This document shows, piece by piece, positions 1-8,514 of a stretch of DNA of 64,000 nt. The stretch is taken from positions 62,001-126,000 of the forward strand of contig NZ_NEJH01000011.1 in the NCBI RefSeq assembly GCF_002113025.1, in the 5' to 3' direction. Every line of letters starts with the position of its first letter. Positions within the stretch are counted from its first letter, which is position 1. The position numbers and the translations under genes are program-made. Under the pieces are notes generated by a model. That model made no database searches. It had not been told where the DNA came from and worked only from the letters and a program-made list of their open reading frames with translations. The stretch is from Pseudomonas sp. B28(2017) (GTDB lineage Bacteria; Pseudomonadota; Gammaproteobacteria; Pseudomonadales; Pseudomonadaceae).

Positions 1-816
1 GCACCACGGCAAAACGTCGGGCTGTTCTACGACATTCCGCTGGACCCGCCGCTGACGGACAAACTGCGTTTTGCCGGCGGCTATCAGAATGAAGATCTCG
101 CGGGCACCGACACCCACAGTAAGTTGCTGACTCTCGGCCCCGAGTGGCACAGCAAATTGCCCAGCGGCTGGCAGCGGGTGGTGTCGCTGAAGTGGCAGCG
201 CGAGGATTACCAACTGGGTGACGACTCGGGGCTCAGTAACTTGCTGATGCCCGGCGTGAGCTATTCGTACCTCAAAAGCGACAACCGCATCGACCCGCAC
301 AACGGTTATCGCCTGGCATTCGAAAGTAAAGTTGCCAAGGAAGGTCTGGGTTCCGACAGCAACCTGATCTACGGCACGGCGCTGGTCAAAGGCTTGACCA
401 CTGTGTTCGACAACCATCGCTTCCTCGGACGGGTACAGGTCGGCGGCAGTGCCACCAACGGTTTCAAATCGATACCGCCGTCGTTGCGCTTCTTCGCCGG
501 TGGCGACCAGAGTGTGCGCGGTTACGACTATCAGAGCCTGTCCCCGGAAAACTCCGACGGTGACCGCATCGGTGGCCGCTACATGGTGGCCGCCAGCGCG
601 GAATATCAGTATTCCATCGCCGAAAAATGGCGGATCGCGACCTTTGTCGATCAGGGCAACTCCTTCAATACACTCGAACTGCCGAACCTCAAGACCGGGG
701 TCGGTATCGGCGTACGCTGGGTATCGCCGGTGGGGCCGATCCGCCTCGACCTGGCCCATGCGCTGGACGACGATGGCGGCATTCGACTGCACTTTTCCAT
801 GGGGCCTGAGCTGTGA
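1..816 (+). CDS. tamA: TamA, outer-membrane translocation/assembly module barrel subunit (5' end outside window)
   Basis: The reading frame is open from base 1 to a TGA at 814-816, giving the last 271 residues of an Omp85-family protein. The visible part is the C-terminal 16-strand-type beta-barrel: alternating amphipathic strands, a VRGYDY motif near residue 171 of the fragment (the Omp85 RGY lid-loop signature), and strand-like repeats up to the end. In known TamA proteins three N-terminal POTRA domains precede the barrel; these must lie upstream of the window. TamA sits in the outer membrane and works with TamB in outer-membrane biogenesis (autotransporter insertion, phospholipid transport). 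Its stop overlaps the start of tamB as GTGA, which implies translational coupling. TamA is preferred over BamA because of the tamB partner. Confidence 0.93.
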   Translation, partial: APRQNVGLFYDIPLDPPLTDKLRFAGGYQNEDLAGTDTHSKLLTLGPEWHSKLPSGWQRVVSLKWQREDYQLGDDSGLSNLLMPGVSYSYLKSDNRIDPHNGYRLAFESKVAKEGLGSDSNLIYGTALVKGLTTVFDNHRFLGRVQVGGSATNGFKSIPPSLRFFAGGDQSVRGYDYQSLSPENSDGDRIGGRYMVAASAEYQYSIAEKWRIATFVDQGNSFNTLELPNLKTGVGIGVRWVSPVGPIRLDLAHALDDDGGIRLHFSMGPEL

Positions 817-3800
817 AGCGTGGTTTGAAAGTAACGCTGCTGGCGATCGCGGCGCTGTTGATGCTGGTTGTCCTGACACTGGCCACGGTGTTGGGCACGG
901 CGATGGGCAGCCGCTGGGCATTGGGCTTCGTCCCGGGCTTGACCCTGGAAAACTTCCAGGGCCGGCTGGGCGGGCAATGGAGTGCCGACCGGGTGTTGTG
1001 GCAACAGGACAGCAACCGGGTCGAGTTGAGCCAGGTGATTTTTGCCTGGTCGCCGTTGTGCCTGGCCCGCAGGACCTTGTGCATCGAGCAAGTGCAGGCC
1101 GGTCAGGTCAGCCTGACCTTCCCGCCGGGTGCAGAAGAGCCGAGCAGCGGCCCGATCACGCTCCCGGAGCTGAAGTTGCCATTGGCCATCGAGCTTGGAG
1201 AGATCAAGGTCGGCCGCCTGCTGTTCAACGGCAGCGAAGAACTCAAGGGGTTACAGCTGGCGGCGCACTGGACGGCGGCCGGTTTGAAGATCGACGCGGT
1301 ATCGTTACAGCGCGAAGACCTGAGCCTGAACCTGTCCGGCCTGCTGCAACCGAGCGGTAACTGGCCGCTCAGCGCCGAAGGCAAACTGACCCTGCTGTCG
1401 ACGCCTGAGCCCCTGGCGCTGGCGTTGAAGATCGACGGCGACCTGCTGAAAACCCTGAACCTGAAAGCCGACAGTAGCGGTTACCTCAACGGGCAACTGA
1501 CAGGCGAACTGCAACCGCTGGTGGAAAACCTGCCAGCCAAGGTGCGAATCACCGCCGATGGCTTCAAGCCCAGTGCCGATCTGCCGGACACCCTGCAACT
1601 CAATCAGCTTGAGCTCACGGGTGCCGGTGACTTGAAGAACGGTTACGCGCTGCTCGGCAAAGCCACGTTACCCGCCGAGCAAGGGCCAGTCGCATTGGCG
1701 CTGCAAGGCAGGGTCGACGCCAGCGGCGCGCAGATCGCCGCGCTGGACCTGACCGCCAACGACAAGCAAAGCCTCAGGCTCACAGGGCAGCTGGATTGGA
1801 GCAAAGGCCTGAGCGCCGAGGCGAAGATCGACTGGCTGGACTTCCCGTGGCACCGTCTCTATCCGTTGATCGACGAGCCGGAGGTGACGTTGCGCCGCTT
1901 CAACGGCGAGGTGTCCTACACCGACGGCAAGTACCTCGGTCATTTTGACGCCGCGGCGGATGGTCCGGCCGGCGCCTTCACCCTGGCCAGTCCGTTCGCG
2001 GGTGACCTGACGAAAATCTACCTGCAACAGATTCAACTCCAGGCCGGGCAGGGCAAGGCTGAAGGTCACCTGAACCTGCAATTCGCCGACGGCATTGCCT
2101 GGGATACCGCGCTGGACTTGTCGGCGATCAACCCGGCGTACTGGGTTGCGGAGCTGCCGGGCACGTTGGCCGGGCCGTTGCGCAGCCAGGGCGAGATGAA
2201 GAACGAAACGCTCAGCCTCAATGCCGACCTGGACCTCAAGGGCAAACTGCGCGGTCAACCGGCGGTGATCCAGGCCAAGGCCGATGGCCGTGGTGAGCAA
2301 TGGAGCCTCAGCGCCCTGCAAGTTCGCCTCGGCGATAACAGCATCAGCGGCAAAGGCAGCCTGCAACAGAAACTCGCCGGGCAGATCGATCTCAAGCTGC
2401 CGCATCTGGCCCAGCTCTGGCCGCAATTGCGCGGCCAACTCAATGGCCGCGTGGATGTCGCCGGCACACTCAAGGCGCCCCAAGGCAAGCTTGACCTGCT
2501 AGGCTCACAACTGGCCTTCCAGGACCATCGCCTGCAAAGCCTGAACCTCGACGCCACGCTGGACAGTGCGCAACGGGCGAAAGTCGACCTCAAGGGCAGC
2601 GGCATCCGGGCCGGCGACACCGCGCTGGGAACGCTGACCGCCGGCGGCCAGGGCGACATCAAAAACCAGAAGCTGAGCCTCGACCTGCAAGGGCCGAAGC
2701 TGAAACTGGCCCTGGGCCTGGACGGTACGCAGGACAAAGGCAATTGGCGCGGACGTCTGGCCAGCGGGGATATCCAGGCCGGTGGCCAGGACTGGAAGCT
2801 GCAAGGGCCGGCGAAACTCGAACGCCTGGCGGACGGCAAAATCAACTTTGGCGCCCATTGCTGGGCATCCGGCCAGGCCAGCCTGTGCGGTGAAGACTCG
2901 CGCCTGATGCCCGACCCTAAACTGCGTTATCACCTCAAGCAATTCCCGATCGACAGCCTCGCGCAGTGGTTGCCGAAGGATTTCGCCTGGCAGGGCCGGC
3001 TCAATGCCGACCTGCAACTGGACCTGCCGGCCAGTGGCCCGAACGGTCAGATCAGCGTCGATGCCGGTGGCGGCACGTTGCGTATCAAGGAAAAGGACCA
3101 ATGGCTGGACTTTCCGTACCAGACCCTGAAACTCACCAGCAAACTCACGCCTAAACGCATCGACACCGAACTCGATTTCGTCGGTGGCAAACTCGGTGAA
3201 CTGATGGCCCAGGCGCAGCTCAATCCGTTGCCTAAAAACAAGCCGCTAAGCGGCTCGTTCCGCTTGAGCGGGCTGGACCTGTCGGTGGCGCGGCCGTTTG
3301 TGCCCATGGTCGAAAAGCTGGCCGGGCGCCTGAATGGCAGTGGCACGATTTCCGGTGGGCTGTTGGCGCCACAGGTCAATGGCAGCCTGCAACTCAGCGA
3401 CGGCGTGGTGGCAGGGCCCGAGTTGCCGATGGAGCTGCAAAATCTGCACGTTCAAGCGCTGATCGCCGGTGAAAGCGTACAGCTCAATGGCGGCTGGAGC
3501 AGCGGCAAGGCCGGGCAGGGCAGCCTGAACGGCAACATCGCCTGGGGCCAGGCACTGGTGGTGGATCTGGCGCTCAAGGGGGCGCAGTTGCCGGTCACCG
3601 TCGAGCCTTACGCCAAGCTAGAAGTCGCACCGGACCTGAAGATTTCGATGAAGGGCGACGAACTGGCCATCGCCGGCAAAGTGCTGGTGCCCAAAGGTGA
3701 GATCACCATTCGCGAGTTGCCGCCGTCGACAGTCAAGGTCTCCGATGACACGGTGATCGTTGGCCAGCAAACCGAGCAAGGCAAGCCGCCGCTGGCCATG

Positions 3801-4484
3801 AAGATGGACATCGAAGTGCTGGTCGGCGAGGACAAGCTGAGCTTTGCCGGGTTTGGCCTGATGGCCAATGTGCAGGGGCATGTGCACATCGGCGACAACA
3901 TGGACACCCGTGGCGAGCTGTGGCTCAACGACGGCCGCTATCGCGCCTACGGCCAGCGGCTTTCGGTGCGTCGGGCACGCTTGCTGTTTGCAGGTCCCAT
4001 CGACCAGCCGTACCTGGACATTGAGGCCATTCGCAAGACCGACGACATCATCGCCGGCATTCGTTTGAGTGGCAGCGCCGAGCAGCCGACCACACAGATC
4101 TTCTCCGAACCGGCCATGAGTCAGGAGCAGGCCCTGTCTTATCTGGTGCTCGGGCGTCCGCTGAGCAGCAACGGCGAAGACAACAACATGCTCGCCCAGG
4201 CGGCTCTCGGTCTGGGCCTGATGGGCAGTGCCGGGGTGACTGGCGATCTGGCGAAGAACCTGGGGATCCAGGACTTCCAGCTCGACACCCAAGGCAGCGG
4301 CACCACCACCAGTGTGGTGGCCAGCGGCAACCTGTCCGAGAAGCTCAGCCTGCGCTATGGCGTTGGTGTGTTCGAACCGGCCAATACCATTGCCTTGCGC
4401 TACAAGCTGAGCAAAAAGGTCTACCTCGAAGCCGCCAGCGGCGTGGCCAGTTCGTTGGACATCTTCTACAAGCGGGATTTCTAA
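813..4484 (+). CDS. tamB: TamB, inner-membrane-anchored translocation/assembly module protein
   Basis: Predicted 1223 residues, close to the roughly 1260 of E. coli TamB. The start is a GTG at 813 that overlaps the tamA stop. An N-terminal signal anchor (about residues 7-30, rich in Leu, Val and Ala) is followed by a very long periplasmic region of short beta-strand repeats typical of AsmA/TamB-like proteins. The C-terminal ~350 residues are the DUF490/TamB domain, ending in strands such as SGVASSLDIFYKRDF. Proteins of this family form a hydrophobic groove across the periplasm and are implicated in moving phospholipid to the outer membrane and in supporting TamA. The gene forms a two-gene operon with tamA. 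I see no convincing terminator after it; the next 80 bp contain only weak GC-rich inverted repeats. Confidence 0.95.
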   Translation: MKRGLKVTLLAIAALLMLVVLTLATVLGTAMGSRWALGFVPGLTLENFQGRLGGQWSADRVLWQQDSNRVELSQVIFAWSPLCLARRTLCIEQVQAGQVSLTFPPGAEEPSSGPITLPELKLPLAIELGEIKVGRLLFNGSEELKGLQLAAHWTAAGLKIDAVSLQREDLSLNLSGLLQPSGNWPLSAEGKLTLLSTPEPLALALKIDGDLLKTLNLKADSSGYLNGQLTGELQPLVENLPAKVRITADGFKPSADLPDTLQLNQLELTGAGDLKNGYALLGKATLPAEQGPVALALQGRVDASGAQIAALDLTANDKQSLRLTGQLDWSKGLSAEAKIDWLDFPWHRLYPLIDEPEVTLRRFNGEVSYTDGKYLGHFDAAADGPAGAFTLASPFAGDLTKIYLQQIQLQAGQGKAEGHLNLQFADGIAWDTALDLSAINPAYWVAELPGTLAGPLRSQGEMKNETLSLNADLDLKGKLRGQPAVIQAKADGRGEQWSLSALQVRLGDNSISGKGSLQQKLAGQIDLKLPHLAQLWPQLRGQLNGRVDVAGTLKAPQGKLDLLGSQLAFQDHRLQSLNLDATLDSAQRAKVDLKGSGIRAGDTALGTLTAGGQGDIKNQKLSLDLQGPKLKLALGLDGTQDKGNWRGRLASGDIQAGGQDWKLQGPAKLERLADGKINFGAHCWASGQASLCGEDSRLMPDPKLRYHLKQFPIDSLAQWLPKDFAWQGRLNADLQLDLPASGPNGQISVDAGGGTLRIKEKDQWLDFPYQTLKLTSKLTPKRIDTELDFVGGKLGELMAQAQLNPLPKNKPLSGSFRLSGLDLSVARPFVPMVEKLAGRLNGSGTISGGLLAPQVNGSLQLSDGVVAGPELPMELQNLHVQALIAGESVQLNGGWSSGKAGQGSLNGNIAWGQALVVDLALKGAQLPVTVEPYAKLEVAPDLKISMKGDELAIAGKVLVPKGEITIRELPPSTVKVSDDTVIVGQQTEQGKPPLAMKMDIEVLVGEDKLSFAGFGLMANVQGHVHIGDNMDTRGELWLNDGRYRAYGQRLSVRRARLLFAGPIDQPYLDIEAIRKTDDIIAGIRLSGSAEQPTTQIFSEPAMSQEQALSYLVLGRPLSSNGEDNNMLAQAALGLGLMGSAGVTGDLAKNLGIQDFQLDTQGSGTTTSVVASGNLSEKLSLRYGVGVFEPANTIALRYKLSKKVYLEAASGVASSLDIFYKRDF

Positions 4485-5159
4485 TTCTCAATCAAGCGGC
4501 GGTTCGGCAATCCGGTTTGCCTGCTCAGGCGGCCTGATAGCCGGCCTTTGCTTTGTTGACTGAGTACATATCCGTTTCTTCGGTAACGGCCACTTAGGGT
4601 TTCGCCCTTACGGCGAGTCCCTTTTGTCAAACGCCCGGTGTGCCGGCCCAGCCAAAAGGAACCAAAAGGTCTCGCCCCTTACGTACGGCCCCTCGCTTGG
4701 GCTCGGGGTTCCTTCGCTGCGGTATTCATCCAGGGGCATTGCCCTCCGGTCGGCTTCGCGCGACCTACATGCAATGAGTTCGGCTGCGCCGAACGGCGCT
4801 GCGCGCCCATCCCCGGATGAACACCTCCACTCAGCCTGCCGAGGGGGCGGGTGGATCAAGATCAAGAGCGGCAGGCGAGCTAACGCTCGGCCTGTTGAGT
4901 GGTGAGAAGCGTGGGTGTACGCCGATCTGCTTTTGATCTTCTTGCCCCCTCGATACACCGAACGTCAGGGGCAAGAGCCCTTGGTTACTTGGGGCTTTTC
5001 CAAGTAACCCGCTGTAAGAGCGGAACCAATAGTCGCCGTTACCGCAGCAATGGATATGTACACCATCAACAATAAGGTCAGAAAAGCGGTGACATCCGTC
5101 TATGACCACAAAACCCGACACCACCGGTCAACTACTTACCAAGCCTGCTAACTATTACG
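4485..5159. other. Intergenic region tamB-marR dominated by a fold-back repeat
   Basis: No gene is supported in this 675 bp stretch. Several short frames exist on both strands, but they sit inside a repeat and lack ribosome-binding sites. The content is the large inverted-repeat element described separately (4565-5060), followed by about 100 bp of ordinary sequence leading to the marR promoter. Confidence 0.7.
4565..5060. repeat. Large imperfect fold-back element with 26-bp terminal inverted repeats
   Basis: The ends 4565-4590 and 5035-5060 are inverted copies with three mismatches: TACATATCCGTTTCTTCGGT against TACATATCCATTGCTGCGGT, both followed by AACGGC. Weaker inverted similarity continues inward for roughly 100 bp per side; for example an AGCC..AACCAAAAGGTCT block near 4650 pairs with an AGCC..AACCAAGGGCTCT block near 4990. 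The centre (about 4700-4925) holds smaller inverted repeats. From memory, blocks like this, with the CTCGCCCCTT..CCTCGCTTGGGCTCGG core, recur in many Pseudomonas genomes. No transposase is present, so if mobile it would be non-autonomous. Confidence 0.65.
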
Positions 5160-5214
5160 TTGACATTCGCTGCCTAGGCAGTAATATCTCGACACACATT
5201 CACTGCCTAGGCAG
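5160..5214 (+). promoter_or_regulatory. marR promoter with two identical palindromic operators
   Basis: A near-consensus sigma-70 promoter reads TTGACA (5160-5165), 16 bp spacer, TAATAT (5182-5187). A perfect 12-bp palindrome CTGCCTAGGCAG occupies the spacer (5170-5181), and an identical copy lies just past the predicted transcription start (5203-5214). The copies are 33 bp apart, about three helical turns, so two repressor dimers would sit on the same face of the DNA. This is the expected arrangement for autorepression by the adjacent MarR protein. A GGTGG ribosome-binding site follows, 5 bp before the ATG at 5230. Confidence 0.8.
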
Positions 5215-5229
5215 CTAACTGGTGGTCAG

Positions 5230-5703
5230 ATGAAACATTTCTCTCCAGACGATTTCCACAATTGCCATCTCGGCCTGCTGCTCGGACGTGCTGCGCTGCT
5301 CAAGGACCGGATCCTCGACACCCGCATGGAACCCCACGGCATCACCGCCGCGCAGTTCAAGGTGTTGATCATCATGGCCCAGTACGGCGTCGATTCGCCG
5401 GGCGAGTTGTGCCGTCACCTGTCCCTCGACAGCGGTTCGATGACACGCATGCTCGATCGTCTGGAACAGAAAGGTTTCCTTGCCCGCCAACGCTCCGATG
5501 CGGATCGCCGTCAGGTGCAGCTTGTACTCACGGAAGAAGGCCAGAAGCTCGCCGGGCTGCTGCCACACATCGGCGCCGAAGCCATGAATGAACTGGCCGG
5601 TGCCATCACTCCGGAAGAGTTGAAAACCCTGGAGCTGATCCTGAAGAAAATTTTGCTGGCAGCCGGTGACCCGATCACCCTGCTGCGGGTAGGTGACAAA
5701 TGA
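5230..5703 (+). CDS. MarR-family transcriptional repressor of the downstream efflux operon
   Basis: 157 residues, the normal size for a MarR dimer subunit. The winged helix-turn-helix spans about residues 50-105, with recognition-helix text LDSGSMTRMLDRLEQKGFL and the wing RSDADRRQVQL containing the conserved D-x-R. Flanking helices form the dimerisation region. MarR proteins bind palindromes and are released by small aromatic ligands; the two palindromes in this gene's own promoter are the obvious targets. Its stop overlaps the next gene's ATG as ATGA at 5700, so regulator and pump are one transcript. It is EmrR/MprA-like by context, but the ligand cannot be deduced. Confidence 0.92.
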   Translation: MKHFSPDDFHNCHLGLLLGRAALLKDRILDTRMEPHGITAAQFKVLIIMAQYGVDSPGELCRHLSLDSGSMTRMLDRLEQKGFLARQRSDADRRQVQLVLTEEGQKLAGLLPHIGAEAMNELAGAITPEELKTLELILKKILLAAGDPITLLRVGDK

Positions 5704-7169
5704 GCAGTAAACCCTTGCGTACCGGCCTTGGCCTGGTGTTGTTGGCCATGAGTCTGGCCGGTTGCGCCAGCTACAGCGGCCTGAAGACCGAAGGTGTCAG
5801 CCTCGACGCGAAGAGCCTCAAGACCGGGCAATCCCTTGGCGGCGTGACCCTGTCGCCGGCCGCCTGGCCGAAAAGCGACTGGTGGAAAAGCCTCGGCGAC
5901 CCGCAACTCGATGGGTTGATCCGCGAGGCCTTGCGCGACAGCCCGGACATGCAAATTGCCGACGCCCGTGCCCATCAGGCCAGTGCCGCTGCCTACGCCG
6001 CCGACGCCGCACGGATGCCGACCCTGGATGCCAGCGCCGGTGTCAGCCGCTCGCGCCTGGCCCGGGACCAGGACCCGCTCGGGCAGGGTGATGCCTACGC
6101 CACCATTCGCAACATCAGCGCCGGTTTCAACTACAACTTCGACCTGTGGGGCGGTCAGCGCGATGCCTGGGAAGCCGCCCTCGGCCAGGCCCGTGCCGCC
6201 GAAGTCGACCAGCAGGCTGCGCAACTGACGCTGGCCGCCGATGTCGCCCGGGCCTATAGCGATCTCGGTCAGGCGCACATCGTCTACGACCTGTCCGACG
6301 CAGACCTCAAGCGCACCCGGCAAATGCTCGAGCTGAGCCAGCGGCGCCTGACTGCCGGGATCGACAGCCAGTACCAGTTCCAGCAGACCGAAAGCCTGGA
6401 AGCCACCGCCCAGGCCAACCTGATCGACGCGCAAAAGCGCCTGAACAGCGCGAAAATCGCCCTCGCGGTGCTGCTCGGCAAAGGCCCTGACCGCGGCAAT
6501 GAAATTGCCCGCCCCAACATTCTTCAGCCGAGCGCGGTAGCGCTACCTTCGGTGCTGCCGGCCGAACTGCTCGGGCGTCGCCCGGACCTGGTGGCCGCGC
6601 GCTGGCGGGTCGAGGCGGCGAGCAAGAGCATCGACGCCGGCAAGACCCGGTTCTATCCCAACTTGAACCTCAGCGCCGCCGCCGGTGCCGAATCCTTGCT
6701 GGGAGATGCGATGTTTGGTTCGGCCAGCCGCTTCTTCAACATTGCACCGACGATCTCTGTGCCGATCTTCGACGGTGGCCGTTTGCGCGCCGACCTCGAT
6801 TCGCGTGACGCCGATTACGACCTCGCCGTGGCGCAGTACAACAAAAGCCTGGTGAAGGCGCTGGGCGATGTCAGTGACAGCATCAACCAGTTGCGCGATA
6901 TCGGCCGACAAATCGCTGCCCAGCAGCACGCCACCGACATCGCCCAGGATTCCTACAACACCGTGGTCCAGCGTTACGGTTCCGGCATCGGCAACTACCT
7001 GGACGTGCTCAGCATCGAGCAGCAATTGCTCCAGGCCCAGCGTGAGCTGGCCAACCTTAATGCCGAGCAGATTGACCTGTCGATCCAACTGATGCAGGCG
7101 CTGGGCGGCGGTTTCCAGCCTGAGGTCATAGCCTCGGCCGATGCCACTCCAGCCACGCTGACTCACTAA
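5700..7169 (+). CDS. Outer-membrane efflux lipoprotein (NodT/OprM family channel)
   Basis: 489 residues, the usual length of OprM-like trimeric outer-membrane channels. The N-terminus is a lipoprotein signal with lipobox LAGC, giving an acylated Cys22. Two repeated outer-membrane efflux (OEP) domains follow (about 65-260 and 280-470), with long coiled-coil helices rich in Ala, Gln and Asp, a conserved LGRRPDLVAARWRVEAA segment and the C-terminal YGSGIGNYLDVLSIEQQLL helix. It would connect the EmrA-like adaptor to the exterior. It is translationally coupled to marR and precedes emrA by 15 bp. Confidence 0.92.
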   Translation: MSSKPLRTGLGLVLLAMSLAGCASYSGLKTEGVSLDAKSLKTGQSLGGVTLSPAAWPKSDWWKSLGDPQLDGLIREALRDSPDMQIADARAHQASAAAYAADAARMPTLDASAGVSRSRLARDQDPLGQGDAYATIRNISAGFNYNFDLWGGQRDAWEAALGQARAAEVDQQAAQLTLAADVARAYSDLGQAHIVYDLSDADLKRTRQMLELSQRRLTAGIDSQYQFQQTESLEATAQANLIDAQKRLNSAKIALAVLLGKGPDRGNEIARPNILQPSAVALPSVLPAELLGRRPDLVAARWRVEAASKSIDAGKTRFYPNLNLSAAAGAESLLGDAMFGSASRFFNIAPTISVPIFDGGRLRADLDSRDADYDLAVAQYNKSLVKALGDVSDSINQLRDIGRQIAAQQHATDIAQDSYNTVVQRYGSGIGNYLDVLSIEQQLLQAQRELANLNAEQIDLSIQLMQALGGGFQPEVIASADATPATLTH

Positions 7170-7184
7170 TTCAAGGTACTTGTC

Positions 7185-8387
7185 ATGGCCACTGCCGATA
7201 CAACTCAACCTCCGGAAAACACCCAGGGCAACCCCAACTCGGGCAAGCGCAAGTTCATGCTGTTGGTGCTGGCTGTCGCCGTCGCGCTCAGCGGCGCGGG
7301 CGTCTGGGCCTACCACGAGTTTTACGGGCGCTGGAGCGAAAGCACCGACGACGCCTATGTGAATGGCAACGTGGTGGAAATCACGCCGCTGGTCACCGGC
7401 ACCGTGGTCAGCATCGGCGCCGATGACGGCGATCTGGTGCATGAAGGCCAGGTGCTGGTGAACTTCGACCCGAACGACGCCGAAATCGGCCTGGAAAATG
7501 CCCAGGCCAATCTGGCTCGTACCGTGCGTCAGGTGCGTGGTCTGTACAGTGACGTGGATGGCATGAAAGCCCAGGTCAACGCCCAGAAAGCCGAAGTGCA
7601 AAAGGCCCAGGACAACTTCAGCCGGCGCAAGAATCTCGCCGCCGGCGGGGCGATTTCCCAAGAGGAACTGTCCCATGCCCGCGACGACCTGACCTCGGCG
7701 CAAAACGCCCTGGCCAACGCTGAACAAAAGCTCAAGACCACCAGCGCGCTGGTCGATGACACCGTGGTTTCATCGCATCCGGACGTGATGGCCGCCGCTG
7801 CGCAACTGCGCCAGGCTTACCTGAACAACTCACGCAGTGTCCTGATCGCACCAGTCACCGGTTATGTGGCCAAGCGTTCTGTACAACTGGGTCAACGCGT
7901 TCAACCGGGTACCGCGCTGATGGCGGTGATTCCGCTGGATCAGCTGTGGATCGACGCCAACTTCAAGGAAACCCAGTTGCGTGACATGCGCATTGGCCAG
8001 CCGGTTGAGATCGAAACCGACCTTTATGGCAGCGACGTCAAATACAGCGGCACCATCGACAGCCTCGGCGCCGGGACCGGCAGCGCTTTTGCCCTGCTGC
8101 CGGCGCAGAACGCCACCGGCAACTGGATCAAGATCGTTCAGCGCGTGCCGGTGCGGATCCACGTCAACGCCGAAGAGCTGGCCAAGCACCCGTTGCGGGT
8201 CGGCCTGTCGACCATGGTCGATGTGAATCTGCGCGACCAGAGCGGACCGGTATTGGCGCAACAGCCGCCGCAGAAGGCTTCGTTCAGCACCAACGTCTAC
8301 GACCGTCAGTTGGCCGAGGCCGACGCGATGATCACCCAATTGATCCACGACAACAGCGCCGCGGTCAGCAAAACCGCGCAACGCTGA
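7185..8387 (+). CDS. EmrA-like membrane fusion (periplasmic adaptor) protein
   Basis: 400 residues of the HlyD/EmrA family. A cytoplasmic N-terminus (about 22 residues) is followed by one transmembrane helix (about 24-45). The diagnostic start of the periplasmic part, ESTDDAYVNGNVVEITPLVTGTV, matches EmrA/VceA adaptors (segment quoted here only to the key residues DDAYV..G). Two biotinyl-lipoyl half motifs flank an alpha-helical hairpin (about 105-200), followed by a beta-barrel domain with DQLWIDANFKETQL. It links the inner-membrane pump to the outer-membrane channel encoded upstream. A REPIN lies between this gene and the pump gene. Confidence 0.92.
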   Translation: MATADTTQPPENTQGNPNSGKRKFMLLVLAVAVALSGAGVWAYHEFYGRWSESTDDAYVNGNVVEITPLVTGTVVSIGADDGDLVHEGQVLVNFDPNDAEIGLENAQANLARTVRQVRGLYSDVDGMKAQVNAQKAEVQKAQDNFSRRKNLAAGGAISQEELSHARDDLTSAQNALANAEQKLKTTSALVDDTVVSSHPDVMAAAAQLRQAYLNNSRSVLIAPVTGYVAKRSVQLGQRVQPGTALMAVIPLDQLWIDANFKETQLRDMRIGQPVEIETDLYGSDVKYSGTIDSLGAGTGSAFALLPAQNATGNWIKIVQRVPVRIHVNAEELAKHPLRVGLSTMVDVNLRDQSGPVLAQQPPQKASFSTNVYDRQLAEADAMITQLIHDNSAAVSKTAQR

Positions 8388-8404
8388 TATGCCATCACAT
8401 CGAC

Positions 8405-8479
8405 CCTGTGGGAGCGAGCCTGCTCGCGAAGGTGTTGTATCTGACACTCCGCATTCGCGAGCAGGCTCGCTCCCACAGG
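8405..8479. repeat. REPIN between emrA-like and emrB-like genes
   Basis: Two REP arms in head-to-head orientation: 8405-8430 with TGTGGGAGCGAGCCTGCTCG, and its inverted copy at 8454-8479. They are separated by 23 bp. The arms can pair in DNA or RNA as a stable hairpin inside the efflux operon. Confidence 0.9.
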
Positions 8480-8514
8480 GTTAGCGGCGCTAGCCGAGTT
8501 TCAAAGGATTCGCG

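Noticed and set aside
4600..5124. Short open frames within the fold-back element upstream of marR
   Set aside because: They overlap each other on both strands, lie in a repeat and have no start signals.
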